Assembly (NCBI GenBank): GCA_032622095.1
Contig: CP136061.1
Coordinates: forward strand, 39,313,797-39,377,796
DNA from: Siphonodentalium dalli
Lineage: Eukaryota > Mollusca > Scaphopoda > Gadilida > Siphonodentaliidae
Length of the DNA: 64,000 nucleotides
Direction of reading: 5' to 3'
Under the pieces are notes generated by a model that made no database searches, had not been told where the DNA came from, and saw only the letters and a list, made by a program, of their open reading frames with translations. Made by a program: the position numbers and the translations under genes. Below are positions 43,578 through 55,069 of the stretch, one piece after another; positions within the stretch are counted from its first letter, which is position 1, and every line of letters starts with the position of its first letter.

Positions 43578-45533
43578 ATCAACTGGTAATATAATGCATT
43601 GAATGTATGAGTTGGCACTGGGTACTATAATGCATTGAATGTATGAGTAGGCACTGGGTACTATAATGCATTGAATGTATGAGTAGGCAATGGGAACTAT
43701 AATGCATTGAATGAATGGGTAGGCACTGGGTACTATAATGCATTGAATGTATGAGTAGGCACTGGGTACTATAATGCATTGAATGTATGAGTAGGCACTG
43801 GGTACTATAATGCATTGAATGTATGAGTAGGCACTGGGTACTATAGTGCATTGAATGTATGAGTAGGCACTTGGTACTATAATGCATTGAATGTATGAGT
43901 AGGCACTGGGTACTATAATGCATTGAATGTATGAGTTGGCACTGGGTACTATAATGCATTGAATGTATGAGTAGGCACTGGGTACTATAATGCATTGAAT
44001 GTGTGAGTAGGCACTGGGTACTATAATGCATTGAATGTATGAGTAGGCACTGGGTACTATAATGCATTGAATGTATGAGTAGGCACTGGGTACTATAATG
44101 CATTGAATGTATGAGTAGGCACTGGTTAATATAATGCATTGAGTGTATGAGTAGGCACTGGGTACTATAATACATTGGATGTGTGAGTAGGCACTGGGTA
44201 CTATAATACATTGAATGTGTGAGTAGGCACTGGGTACTATAATGCATTGGATGTGTGAGTAGGCACTGGGTACTATAATGCATTGAATGTGTGAGTAGGC
44301 ACTGGGTACTATAATGCATTGAATGTTTGAGTAGGCACTGGGTACTATAATGCGTTGAATGTATGAGTAGGCACTGGGTACTATAATGCATTGAATGTAT
44401 GAGTAGGCACTGGGTACTATAATGCATTGAATGTATGAGTAGGCACTGGGTACTATAATGCATTGAATGTAGGAGTAGGCACTGGGCACTATAATGCATT
44501 GAATGTATGAGTAGGCACTGGGTACTATAATGCATTGAATGTATGAGTAGGCACTGGGTACTATAAAGCATTGAATGTATGAGTAGGCACTGGGTACTAT
44601 AATGCATTGAATGTATGAGTAGGCACTGGGTACTATAATGCATTGAATGTATGAGTAGGCACTGGGTACTATAATGCATTGAATGTATGAGTAGGCACTG
44701 GGTACTATAATGCATTGAGTGTATGAGTAGGCACTGGGTACTATAATGCATTGAATGTATGAGTAGGCATTGGGCACTATAATGCATTGAATGTATGAGT
44801 AGGCACTGGGTACTATAATGCATTGAATGTATGAGTAGGCACTGGGTACTATAATGCATTGAATGTATGAGTAGGCACTGGGTACTATAATGCATTGAAT
44901 GTATGAGTAGGCACTGGGTACTATAATGCATTGAATGTACGAGTAGGCACTGGGTACTATAATGCATTGAATGTATGAGTAGGCACTGGGTACTATAATG
45001 CATTGAATGTATGAGTAGGCACTGGGTACTATAATGCATTGAATGTATGAGTGGGCACTGGGTACTATAATGCATTGAATGTGTGAGTAGGCACTGGGTA
45101 CTATAATGCATTGAATGTATGAGTAGGCACTGGGTACTATAATGCATTGAATGTATGAGTAGGCACTGGGTACTATAATGCATTGAATGTATGAGTGGGC
45201 ACTGGGTACTATAATGCATTGAATGTATGAGTAGGCACTGGGTACTATACTGCATTGAATGTATGAGTAGGCACTGGGTACTATAATGCATTGAATGTAT
45301 GAGTAGGCACTGGGTACTATAATGCATTGAATGTATGAGTAGGCACTGGGTACTATAATGCATTGAATGTATGAGTATGCACTGGGTACTATAATGCATT
45401 GAATGTATGATTATGCACTGGGTACTATAATGCATTGAATGTATGAGTAGGCACTGGGTACTATAATGCATTGAATGTATGAGTAGGCAATGGGTACTAT
45501 AATGCATTGAATGTATGAGTAGGCACTGGGGAG
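43578..45533. repeat. 36-bp minisatellite, ~54 copies, ~1.95 kb
   Basis: Consensus GTATGAGTAGGCACTGGG plus TACTATAATGCATTGAAT. Length is extremely regular; variants are mostly single substitutions and a cluster of GTGTGAG variants lies at about 44170-44290. With no indels and a unit divisible by three, 642- and 402-codon minus-strand frames stay open. I treat them as artefacts. Confidence 0.97.
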
Positions 45534-45830
45534 GTAGGATTAAAGATCAAAATTTCAAACAAAATTGAAAATTAATAGGTAAAAGCAATCAAGGGTATGG
45601 GTGGTCGTTTGTGGGGAAGCACGAACTTTGTGAGTGCAATTGCAAATGCAAACTGTAACGCACAAGTCAACATAATCCAATATCCATAGAACCCCGAATT
45701 GCAATATGTAAGTTGCCATGAATTCACAACCGCAACATGTTTAGAGCAAAACGAGGACCAATATAGAAACGCGATTTGATTATATATTTCTGGAAATCTT
45801 GCACCAGTGTAATAAAATGATTAAATAAAC

Positions 45831-46200
45831 AACATATCCTCGCTGCAATACGCTCATAATCGACCAATAATGTGAAATAGGTAGATAATATGATTACTTG
45901 ATTCTGAAATAAGCAGATAATGGACTATTGTCAGTTATTTAGTTTCGTGGCGCGGGCCACAGTGAAAACATATGTTAAAGAAAGAACAACTGAACAGTCG
46001 TGAGTTAGCTTATTTTTGTTATTGTCCGCACATAGTCTGCTTAGAATCTCCTCATTATGAGTCGATAATGTTCTTATTTTCAGCACATATTTTCAGCACA
46101 TTATCGACTCAAAATTTGGCGACTCTAAGCAGATTATATACCTAAAATAAGTTATGTTATAAGCAGGTAATGTACGGGTTTTCGAGAAAACAGGCTGAAA
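45831..46200 (+). repeat. Family E copy 5
   Basis: Forward copy from ACATATCCTCGCTGCAATAC to CGAGAAAACAGGCTGAA. The motif TTTTCAGCACAT is duplicated in the centre. Confidence 0.65.
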
Positions 46201-46299
46201 TAAAAGTCATGATGCATACAGTTAGAATGCCCTTTCCCTTTCCGTCTATTTTCATAAAACGTAGGTTCGGACATCGGACAATTTTTGCGTAATGAACTA

Positions 46300-46569
46300 C
46301 TACTGCTGATATTTACGAATAGCTAATAAAAGTCGTAATATTTTCAGACGGTCAAAAAACATATTCCCAGAATTGTCGACCGAGTCCATTGTGAGAAAAT
46401 AGTGCCGTTCAAACTTCTTGCCACTCGAAGTAAGGTGATTTGGCTGTTTGCCGACCCTCTCGTCCCCTTGCTTGGCTTCTCGAAACCGTAATCGTAACTG
46501 CGGCCATATAAAAAGACTTAAAGCTTTTATCCTTTCACGCTTTCTGGTGACAGCGATTACGTCATCCAT
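46300..46569 (-). CDS. Weak candidate ORF, 89 residues
   Basis: ATG to TAG. The product is basic (MDDVIAVTRKRERIKALSLF, later HLTSSGKKFERHYFLTMDS). It is not part of a tandem array and lies between a 370-bp-family repeat and a TTAA element. No motif is recognised and no splice signals were judged. Chance is a real possibility in a window this long. Confidence 0.18.
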   Translation of the reverse strand: MDDVIAVTRKRERIKALSLFIWPQLRLRFREAKQGDERVGKQPNHLTSSGKKFERHYFLTMDSVDNSGNMFFDRLKILRLLLAIRKYQQ

Positions 46570-46827
46570 AAGTAGTCATCTGATCTTTCAAAAATGATTC
46601 AACTTGAGAATATTCAGGAGAACATTCGTATAAACTGTTCAAGATATAGTGGTACAATGGACAAAATCATTAACAGTCATAAAATATTCATTTCGAATAG
46701 TGTTAGCATTATCAAATGATTTAAGTTCCGTCTGATGTATAGTATATTTGTGTTTACCAATAATATTGAGCATCGCCACACATAACATAGAGATCAGTTG
46801 TTAAGTATGTTCATCTGAAGACATTAA

Positions 46828-47104
46828 TTAACTCTTTCAGTGCCAGGGACGATCTCATCGGCCCTAATTTACGGTCTGTAAAATCGGCCCTAAAAAAATA
46901 ATATATATATATATATTTTGTTATAGATTTTTTAAAAATTATTAAAATTGTAAAAAATAATAACAAATGATGAAAAATTGTTAGGCCAATGCATTCTCTT
47001 ATATATGCGAGGCGACCTATGGTCGACTCGCATATATAAGAGAATGCATTGGCACAGGGTATATGGGTTGATACAAAAATCGGACCTGGCACTCAAAGGG
47101 TTAA
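46828..47104. mobile_element. TTAA-flanked element, family C, single hairpin
   Basis: TTAA flanks (46828-46831, 47101-47104) and terminal repeats CTCTTTCAGTGCCAGG / CCTGGCACTCAAAGGG. These are unrelated to the family A and B ends, yet it contains one copy of the shared hairpin module at about 46985-47058. Confidence 0.75.
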
Positions 47105-49130
47105 CTTGTATGATGCCTCGTCTCGGTGTATTCAGTGTATTTAAAGTTTCTTATTATTTTAATTGCTCACACGATCGGAACCCTAAATTCTGATCGCAGT
47201 GGAAAATAACGCCCACTTCCGATCTTCACCGAAGTCAGTTATTTTCCGATCCATCTTACTTGATAACGAATTTCATGTCATTTATAGCATTATCTTGTAG
47301 AATAAGAGAAAGTCTGCAACATTCAAGGCATATGGAAATTGTACGAGATTATGTGCAGAATGTGTGTATGCCAACTTCAAATGGTTTTCGATATAATACA
47401 TTGTATAAAAAATATGTGTTATACATCCAGGTGGCGACAGGGGGTGTCTCACCCCAACCGTTGCCCAAATGTCATGCCGACACGAACACATTAGTTGGAA
47501 CTTTGTGACCAAACGTTGGTTGAAATTGTTCTCATAGTAGTCAGTGTGAATGGGTTGTTTTTAGAATAAAGTTGAATTTTTCCTACTTTCGGTAATTTTA
47601 GAGATTAAAGGTTGGAAATTTCAAACAGTTGGAAAGTTTTGAAGTAACAGTTTGGGAAATCCCTGAAACTGGAATTTCTTGGAATTGTCGGTCTGTTACC
47701 GATGTTATAGGTATTGTATTGCAGTGTCGTTGATTGTGCCAAATAGTGGACCTCGGTGGCAGATAGTGCATGTGTACAGACCGATAAACGACGACTTACG
47801 AGGACACTTGGACGTAAAATGAATGCCTCGTTACGACTGTGAGAGTAACTCGATCCTATATATCGAATTCGAAAATAACAATTCAACTTTGTTCTGCAAG
47901 ACAGACAATGAGAATATGCTGGTACCAAGAAAGTCAATAAAATGACAAATGTTGTCTGAACTTAATAGCAGACCAACGCGAAGAGTTATCGCCCTTTGAA
48001 CACGAGTGTCATGTTCCACCAATCAATTTGTCTGGTGTGTTTGCTGCACGAGTCCGATCGCGACGGCTATGACGTCATGCTCGTGACCTCCGGGGTCATG
48101 AACGCACGCAATGATTACAGGTGTAGTAAAACAGGCTTGTTTCTGTAATGATTTCCGGTGCAGTGTCCAGGTTATAAGCAACTAAATAGTTGAAATTATA
48201 CCACTTGGCATTTGTGTAGGGAAACTCGAATCAGCATAAAACAAAATACCGTCAGCTGAATGATGTATAATATTTTCGGTTGTTTAATGTGAAAGAAACA
48301 AGAAATTCATAACCTATGTTGATTCATCGGCCATTTGTGTGGGATTGTTAGTCAAGCGTCTACGTTGGTCGCCAAATTTGGTAGGGGTGGGGCATTTTTC
48401 TATACTGAAATTTTGCGCACAAAAGGGGGTAGTTTATTTCCAGGAATAAATATGGTAAGGCACCATTTCATATTGACAACTTATGTCCGACGTGGAGTTC
48501 TAATCGCCAAAATATTTCAAATTTGGCTCAGTACCGTAATGAATCGTGGGCATGGCTTAGCCCTAACACTGTCGCCTATGGGAAATAATTTGTTGATTGT
48601 AACCTCCAATTCGCGCGCAAACGGGCTGGTACTCAAGGTCGATAACCTTTACTCATTAAGTGGTACAGCTTCCTTTTATGAGGAACTCATATTGTGTGTT
48701 ATCTATTGGAAAATGCCATCGTAGTGGTTGAAATAGTGTTAACGTTTAAACCTCAACAAACTTGGTAACAATCGGTTACTTTCTCAGGCGAAATGCAATA
48801 TATGAAGAACTGTTTATGCATGCATCTGTTAACATTATAGACAGTGATGTCTAGCCAGGGAGTTTTAAAACTAGAGTATCTTATCGTAAACTAGTTACAA
48901 CAATGTTTCCATAAACACTATTCACATACCGTAACATATATGTTATTTTCGCATTTTTTTTCACCCATTTTTATAGATAGATAGTTTATATGTCAGAATG
49001 CATACAATTTAAACAAAATAGAAATACTAGAAAATTAAATGTCACGGCAACCTGCCAGTTGGAATTTTACACTTCAAATAGGTTGTAATTGTCGTCATTG
49101 TTTTACTTATTTGGGGAAAGATGTCTAGAT
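47105..49130. other. No supported gene
   Basis: A 129-codon plus frame at 48335-48724 has a varied composition but no recognised motif. A self-complementary patch at about 47174-47252 pairs CGATCGGAA / TTCCGATC. Otherwise featureless. Confidence 0.4.
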
Positions 49131-49235
49131 CTCTTGGTCACAGTCGTTAGACGCTTTGTCTAATCACCGAAGTTGTCGGTTAGCCCATGGGTGGGTGACC
49201 GCCTTTGGATTCCGGGTACTGCCCACTTTCGGTGC
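49131..49235 (+). repeat. 5S-rRNA-like SINE head
   Basis: GGGTGGGTGACCGCCTTTGG followed by ATTCCGGGTACTG closely resembles the 3' half of 5S rRNA (GGATGGGTGACCGCCTGGGA, ATACCGGGTGCTG). Upstream, GTCTAATCACCGAAG and GTCGGTTAG also resemble 5S with deletions. It leads straight into a CT tail. This suggests a 5S-derived SINE (SINE3-type), not a 5S gene. Confidence 0.5.
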
Positions 49236-49299
<64 letters not shown>

Positions 49300-49312
49300 C
49301 TCTCTCTCTCTC
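49236..49312. repeat. (CT)n microsatellite
   Basis: About 75 bp of CT with one GCTCTC interruption, directly after the SINE head, so probably its tail. Confidence 0.95.
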
Positions 49313-49454
49313 ACACATACTATCTTTCTCTAGTTCTGTTACACACGTATTATTCTAGTGCGTTTGTTTATGTCTGTGTATAAACCCCAATATACAGTCT
49401 TCTTCTGGTATGGCTACTTTATCATTTAGAAGCATATTTATTTAAGGCGATTCA

Positions 49455-50240
49455 AGGACAACGAAAGAATTTGGGACGGTTGTTATACACTAACCCTTTT
49501 CATTTATTTATTCATGTTTTAATTATTGTGTGACGACGGAAACACTGGCAACAGGGGAAACAGTAGAAACCGGCCATTCCGTTTTCATATTGAGAAATTG
49601 GGAGCAACGACCAATAGAAACATATTGAGACAAACTGGGATAGTGGTTACGTTATCTCCTGTGGTATATATTTCAACAAAATATTTATTGTGTGCCAATA
49701 AAAACGCTAGAACTATATGAAACAAACAATACGTTCCTCGTATTAATAATTTATAACCAACTTTATCTAAATGTGATTCTATGGAAACATCTCAAAACAA
49801 TCTGGGGCCGTGAGTGAGCTATCTCTTTTCATTTATTGTTCTAAATATTTATTAGAAATCATTTGGGACTGTTGTTATACACTGTTGTTATACACTGTTG
49901 TTATACACTGTTGTTATACACTGACCATTTTCCTTTATTTATTAACGACTTAATATTTACTGTGTGACGACAGGAATACTGGCAACAGGGGAAACAAGCC
50001 ATTAATTTGTTCATATTGAGATATTTGGGAACATCAGTAATTAGAAACATATTGAGACAAACTGGGATAGTGGTTACGTTATTTCTGCTGATATATATTT
50101 AAACAAAATATGTTTTGTGTGCCGGTGAAAAGGCTGGAAATAAAAGAAACAAACAATTTCTTTCTCATGTTAATAATTTGTAACCAACTATCTAAATGTG
50201 ATTAAATGGAAACATCTCGAAACAATCTGGGGCAGTTGAA
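49455..50240. repeat. Tandem duplication of ~370-bp block with a 15-bp quadruple repeat
   Basis: Block 49460-49800 is repeated at 49855-50230. Shared: GGCAACAGGGGAAACA, AGAAACATATTGAGACAAAC, TGGGATAGTGGTTACGTTAT and CATCTCAAAACAATCTGGGG. In the second copy TGTTGTTATACACTG is repeated four times (about 49868-49925), where the first copy has one. Confidence 0.8.
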
Positions 50241-51110
50241 TTGAATTGTTTTATATGTTATATCCCACTTATAATGAACCTATACATTTGGGTGGTATTC
50301 CTAATAAAAAATTTTTTTATAAAAGTCACTAAAATGTGTCAAATATGGGATACGGGGTGGGTCCCAAATTTTGCAGAGGAAAACAATATTTTTTTTTAAT
50401 ATGGGCTGGTGGGTAACCTGTGGTCGGAATATTTGTTTGGGCCTCGACCTCGTGTATGCAATTTTCCAGACACCCTGTCTGATATTGAGATTTTAGAACC
50501 AATTGTTTTAAGGCGATTCGATGGGGAAAATTTAAAACAATCTCAGCTAAGTCACTATTTTCGATCACGTGTTCGAATTTCGGACCGGTTTGGAGTTGTG
50601 GCCCCTTGTTCTGCTATTATTTTCAGTCACGTGTAATGTTACCTTGTTAATGCGATCTCTTTCCGCTGCGGCTTCGTCCGTTCCGCTTGAGTTCCTCGTC
50701 AGTAAATCCGATTGGAAGGTAATGTTCTGCAAATCAAAGGTCATAGCTTATAAAAAAAAACCACGGACAGTGTTATACAACTTAAAGATGCATAATCCGA
50801 TTAAACTCCCTAAATTACTATTTCTTTGGCTTCGGGGTAAAAAATATTTTATTCGAGTCGAGGAACACACCCGTCAAAGCTAAGGGTTATCATATATCGA
50901 TATATGTATTTTTTTTAATCTGTTATTTTTCACTACCTGGAATATTTGGTGGCCTGGCAAATATATGACGAATGCCGACCGTCATACTCTCGATACCAAC
51001 TTTGACAGTGGTTAGCATTGTGTTTGGGCAATTTATTGATTCTGATAACTGAAGCGGCATTTCAATAAATGGAGGTTGAAGTGGTTACTCGATGATAACT
51101 CACCCGGTCC
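50241..51110. other. No supported gene
   Basis: Frames at 50409-50636 and 50569-50883 have no motif. Homopolymer runs occur at 50310-50400. Confidence 0.4.
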
Positions 51111-51116
51111 GAATTA

Positions 51117-52318
51117 TTGTTATTCATACGACTCGAAAGTTTGTTATTCATACGACTCGAAAGTTTGTTATTCATACGACTCGAAAGTTTGTTATTCATA
51201 CGACTCGAAAGTTTGTTATTCATACGACTCGAAAGTTTGTTATTCATACGACTCGAAAGTTTGTTATTCATACGACTCGAAAGTTTGTTATTCATACGAC
51301 TCGAAAGTTTGTTATTTGAATTATTGCTATTCATACGACTCGAAAGTTTGTTATTCATACGACTCGAAAGTTTGTTATTCATACGACTCGAAAGTTTGTT
51401 ATGCATACGACTCGAAAGTTTGTTATTCATACGACTCGAAAGTTTGTTATTCATACGACTCGAAAGTTTGTTATTTGAATTATTGCTATTCATACGACTC
51501 GAAAGTTTGTTATTCATACGACTCGAAAGTTTGTTATTCATACGACTCGAAAGTTTGTTATTCATACGACTCGAAAGTTTTTTATTCATACGACTCGAAA
51601 GTTTGTTATTCATACGACTCGAAAGTTTGTTATTCATACGACTCGAAAGTTTGTTATTCATACGACTCGAAAGTTTGTTATTCATACGACTCGAATGTTT
51701 GTTATTCATACGACTCGAAAGTTTGTTATTCATACGACTCGAAAGTTTGTTATTCATACGACTCGAAAGTTTGTTATTTGAATTATTGCTATTCATACGA
51801 CTCGAAAGTTTGTTATTCATACGACTCGAAAGTTTGTTATTCATACGACTCGAAAGTTTGTTATTCATACGACTCGAAAGTTTGTTATTTGAATTATTGC
51901 TATTCATACGACTCGAAAGTTTGTTATTTGAATTATTGCTATTCATACGACTCGAAAGTTTGTTATTCATACGACTCGAAAGTTTGTTATTCATACGACT
52001 CGAAAGTTTGTTATTCATACGACTCGAAAGTTTGTTATTTGAATTATTGCTATTCATACGACTCGAAAGTTTGTTATTTGAATTATTGCTATTCATACGA
52101 CTCGAAAGTTTGTTATTTGAATTATTGCTATTCATACGACTCGAAAGTTTGTTATTTGAATTATTGCTATTCATACGACTCGAAAGTTTGTTATTTGAAT
52201 TATTGCTATTCATACGACTCGAAAGTTTGTTATTTGAATTATTGCTATTCATACGACTCGAAAGTTTGTTATTTGAATTATTGCTATTCATACGACTCGA
52301 AAGTTTGTTATTTTAAAT
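51117..52318. repeat. 24-bp / 39-bp minisatellite, ~1.2 kb
   Basis: The unit is TTATTCATACGACTCGAAAG plus TTTG. A longer form inserts 15 bp (TTGAATTATTGCTAT region), becoming frequent at 51775-51900 and the rule at 52030-52310. All lengths are multiples of three, so three plus frames and one minus frame remain open for about 400 codons. They are artefacts. Confidence 0.97.
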
Positions 52319-52983
52319 ATTGCGCCATATTCATGACAATACATCTGCCAATTTTACACCGTTTCTGAATTATTGGTCGGTAGGACTACAAAGAGAGACA
52401 ATTCGTGCGTCGACATTATGTGGTATATTTTGCGTTGTTTGGAAGAACAATGTTATTTCTAGAAACTATCGTTTAAATCAGTTGATAGTTGAATCATGAC
52501 GGATATCACAAACACTGAACATAAATGTTGTGACCCAGTTAGCATAGAATCAATTTAATGGGGACAAAATGTTTTTGTGTTGAAAACCGGGAGTGTCGCT
52601 TTGCAATTTGTATGATCGTCGAATCGGAAAGATATTCGTCATTACTAGGTTTGACATGTGTTCTATAAACTACTATTTGTCGACACTTATTTTGATTTTT
52701 AAAATCTGTTTTATTCTATGCGATTATTTCAGTTTTTAAGTCTCTTTCGTAAAATTTGGGCTTGGTTTGTTTTGGTTTCAATTATAGAATGTTCCCTTAA
52801 CTTGCTGTTCAAAGTTTATATCGATATCGTCTTATTGTTACCACGAATTTTAATTCATGATTGACATGATATAAAATTAACTAAAATAATCCAACCGAAT
52901 AACACAGAATAGTCAATACAAATTAAATTATTAAAAACCAAACACAACAATAATACAGCCGCCGACAACAACATATATTCGTT
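52319..52983. other. No feature recognised
   Basis: AT-rich, no repeat units seen. Confidence 0.4.
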
Positions 52984-53390
52984 CACACACTGGCAAGTTT
53001 GCACGGTATGGTTTGCATGCATTTTGTCGTAGAAAACGATATGGTGCCAGAATATTAACGGAAACAAGCACACAAAGTGCACCTGTGCCACAGCTACTAC
53101 GTGCGAAGTAAAATATATGTAGTTCCACTAGTAACGATGCTACCGGAATTTGCCTGTAACTATCATGCAATTATCTCGCAAGAATAAATCATACAGGTAT
53201 TTGAAGGCAAATTCCAACAGCACTGTTACAAGTCAAATTATATAAATGTTACTTCTCATGTCTTTCACTTTGGTAAAGATGCATGTTATGTTCACGGCTC
53301 CGTTCATATTCTGGCACCATGTAGTTTTCTATATGAAGAGATTCCCGCAAAAACATACCGTGCAAACTTGCCAGTGTATGAACGTAGCCT
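52984..53390. mobile_element. Foldback element F, copy 2
   Basis: Same organisation as the 16985-17395 copy. Ends GTTCACACACTGGCAAGTTT and its inverse, and internal AACGATGCTACCGGAATTTG near the middle. The right end abuts a family D fragment. Flanking duplications are not clear. Confidence 0.65.
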
Positions 53391-53472
53391 TATGGGAGAC
53401 TCGCAATATAATATAATGAAATGGCACAGGGTTTTCGCAAACATTCAGTAAGCTCCAGTCGTGGAAGATTAA
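53391..53472. mobile_element. Family D right-end fragment
   Basis: Half a degenerate hairpin (TATGGGAGACTCGCAATATA), then GGCACAGGGTTTTCG and GTAAGCTCCAGTCGTGGAAG ending at TTAA. It abuts the foldback element at 52984-53390. Confidence 0.55.
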
Positions 53473-53565
53473 GTGTGCTAGCACTTAAGCCCATCAGTTA
53501 GAATATATGTAACTTCCTTTCAGAAGATTTAGTTATTTAAAAAAAACTCTTATCAATGTTGAAAT

Positions 53566-53835
53566 ATGCAATTACTACGACACTTTAACATTACCAGGAC
53601 ATATACATTTATGTTCTATGGGGAAAATCAACATAATTATATAACCTCCTACCATGTCATGCATTTTGTATTTGTGACTGTGTTTGTGCATATGTTATTT
53701 GCACCACGTGGAGCCATAACCAACCGTCAGCAATTGTTCCAGTCTGCTATCGCTGACGTTATCCGGAAATATTGGATGAAATTTACGACTGACGCGAATA
53801 AGGGACACATGTCTCTTATATCACAGACACATTAA
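53566..53835 (+). CDS. Weak candidate ORF or terminal exon, 89 residues
   Basis: The C-terminal half (RGAITNRQQLFQSAIADVIR, then KYWMKFTTDANKGHM) reads like real protein, while the N-terminal half is low-quality and hydrophobic. The true start may be a splice acceptor inside the frame, but no clear one is seen. It precedes the zinc-finger-like ORF at 54593 on the same strand. Function unknown. Confidence 0.2.
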   Translation: MQLLRHFNITRTYTFMFYGENQHNYITSYHVMHFVFVTVFVHMLFAPRGAITNRQQLFQSAIADVIRKYWMKFTTDANKGHMSLISQTH

Positions 53836-54190
53836 TCAAAGGTTTTAACGGCCGTTTGAGCCCACGATTGAGCCTATCATGTATTGACTATTGTTCGCCA
53901 TGCCGGCGCCGGATTTAGGATGACATTATATTGAATATCATTCACATATCCGGACAATAAATGCTGAGAATTAAAGTAATTATCGCATACAATGATTAAC
54001 CAGGACACGTGATATATGTAACTCTTTGAAAATGCACCAGGTGTGAGTGCAAAATGCACCAGGTGTGAGTGCATGCCAGAATAAAATCATTAGTCACCCC
54101 GATTGTGCATTTTATCTTCTGCATATAAGGGGAATAGTATCTAAAACAATGTTAATGTGAGACTATAGATACTTCACAGAAGAGGTCTAA

Positions 54191-54283
54191 GCAGAATGAG
54201 GTCCACATAGGGTGCATTCGCTTATGCTAGCCTGATGTGCAGAATGGCGTCACTAAATTCACCCTCTGTGGACCTCATTCTGC
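54191..54283. repeat. 93-bp hairpin with 24-bp arms
   Basis: GCAGAATGAGGTCCACA at the left is matched by TGTGGACCTCATTCTGC at the right. Arms extend to 24 bp with about one mismatch around a 45-bp loop. It could be a tiny MITE or an inverted duplication; flanks give no clear target duplication. Confidence 0.7.
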
Positions 54284-54319
54284 AAACGACAGACACACTA
54301 TTTCAAGGTTTGTGTGCGG

Positions 54320-54470
54320 GGTACATACCCCATCACATAGGTCGGGTTTCAGTATGGCGGTCGGCGAGGTACTTACCCCATCTCATAGGTCGGGTTTCAG
54401 TATGGCGGTCGGCGAGGTACTTACCCCATCACATAGGTCGGGTTTCAGTATGGCGGTCGCCTCTTCTCGA
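54320..54470. repeat. 48-bp tandem repeat, three copies
   Basis: CATCACATAGGTCGGGTTTC then AGTATGGCGGTCGGCGAGGT, repeated at 54331, 54379 and 54427. Confidence 0.9.
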
Positions 54471-54592
54471 TAGACCAGTAGCGCCAACGTCAGTTCCTGC
54501 ACAGATAGCGTGTTGCGCCCCCTGGTGATATGTGTCCGCAATTCGTCATCCAGTCTAGACAAGGCGTCGAGCTGAAATGAATACCACGCTTA

Positions 54593-55008
54593 TTGGCGGA
54601 AAGATGGAGACTGCGGGGAAAACATTTTGATGAACTCAATAAAGGGTGGCGTTGGTGGTGTTACATCACTCTAACTTCGAGCGGGCGTGCCGCAACGACC
54701 AGGAGATATTGTGAGGGGATGTATTCGTGCGTGAACACTTCTTGTCAGTTCAAAATAAAGGCACACTCTGAAAATACATTCCATTTCACGAAGATTGAAT
54801 CGTCCAACATTGGTGACATATGTGGGAAGAAATCATACAGGTAGAATGTCAGGCATCCTAGACAAAGAGGTGGAGCAAATTCAGATTGAACGGAATGATG
54901 TAAAGCCGATATATTGTGGAGAACATTCTTGCATAGCCAACCCACGGTTAAACATTAATAGGCAGGAAGGTGTCAAGAAGATTTTTGAATGGTTTCCACC
55001 GGTGTGAC
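54593..55008 (+). pseudogene. Zinc-finger-like ORF fragment, probably from a mobile element, cut by the giant foldback
   Basis: Two overlapping frames read as one decayed product. The first (54593-54844) has a Trp-rich segment (ELNKGWRWWCYITL), then a Cys pattern, YCEGMYSCVNTSCQF, and a later CGKK. That resembles the short Cys-rich fingers found in transposon-encoded proteins. The second frame (54795-55007) continues with SGILDKEVEQIQIERN and ends KIFEWFPPV, stopping at the TGA in the edge of the 4.9-kb element. The frame change and the insertion both suggest a dead copy. Assigning it to a transposon is inference. Confidence 0.35.
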
Positions 55009-55069
55009 TAATTAGTGCCCGGGCAAGCCCGGGCACGCCCGGCCACGCCCGGGCAAGCCCGGGCACGCC

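Noticed and set aside
43579-45507. 642-codon open frame of 12-residue repeats (HSMHYSTQCLLI)
   Set aside because: It is entirely a 36-bp tandem array with no stop because the unit is a multiple of three. A second minus frame is open for 402 codons over the same DNA.
48335-48724. 129-codon plus-strand frame
   Set aside because: No motif, splice context or neighbour supports it; this length is plausible by chance in 64 kb.
49131-49235. Functional 5S rRNA gene
   Set aside because: Only part of 5S is recognisable, with deletions, and it runs straight into a CT tail.
51062-52368. Frames of about 400 codons on both strands
   Set aside because: Produced by the 24/39-bp array; several frames are open at once, as expected from repeat arithmetic.
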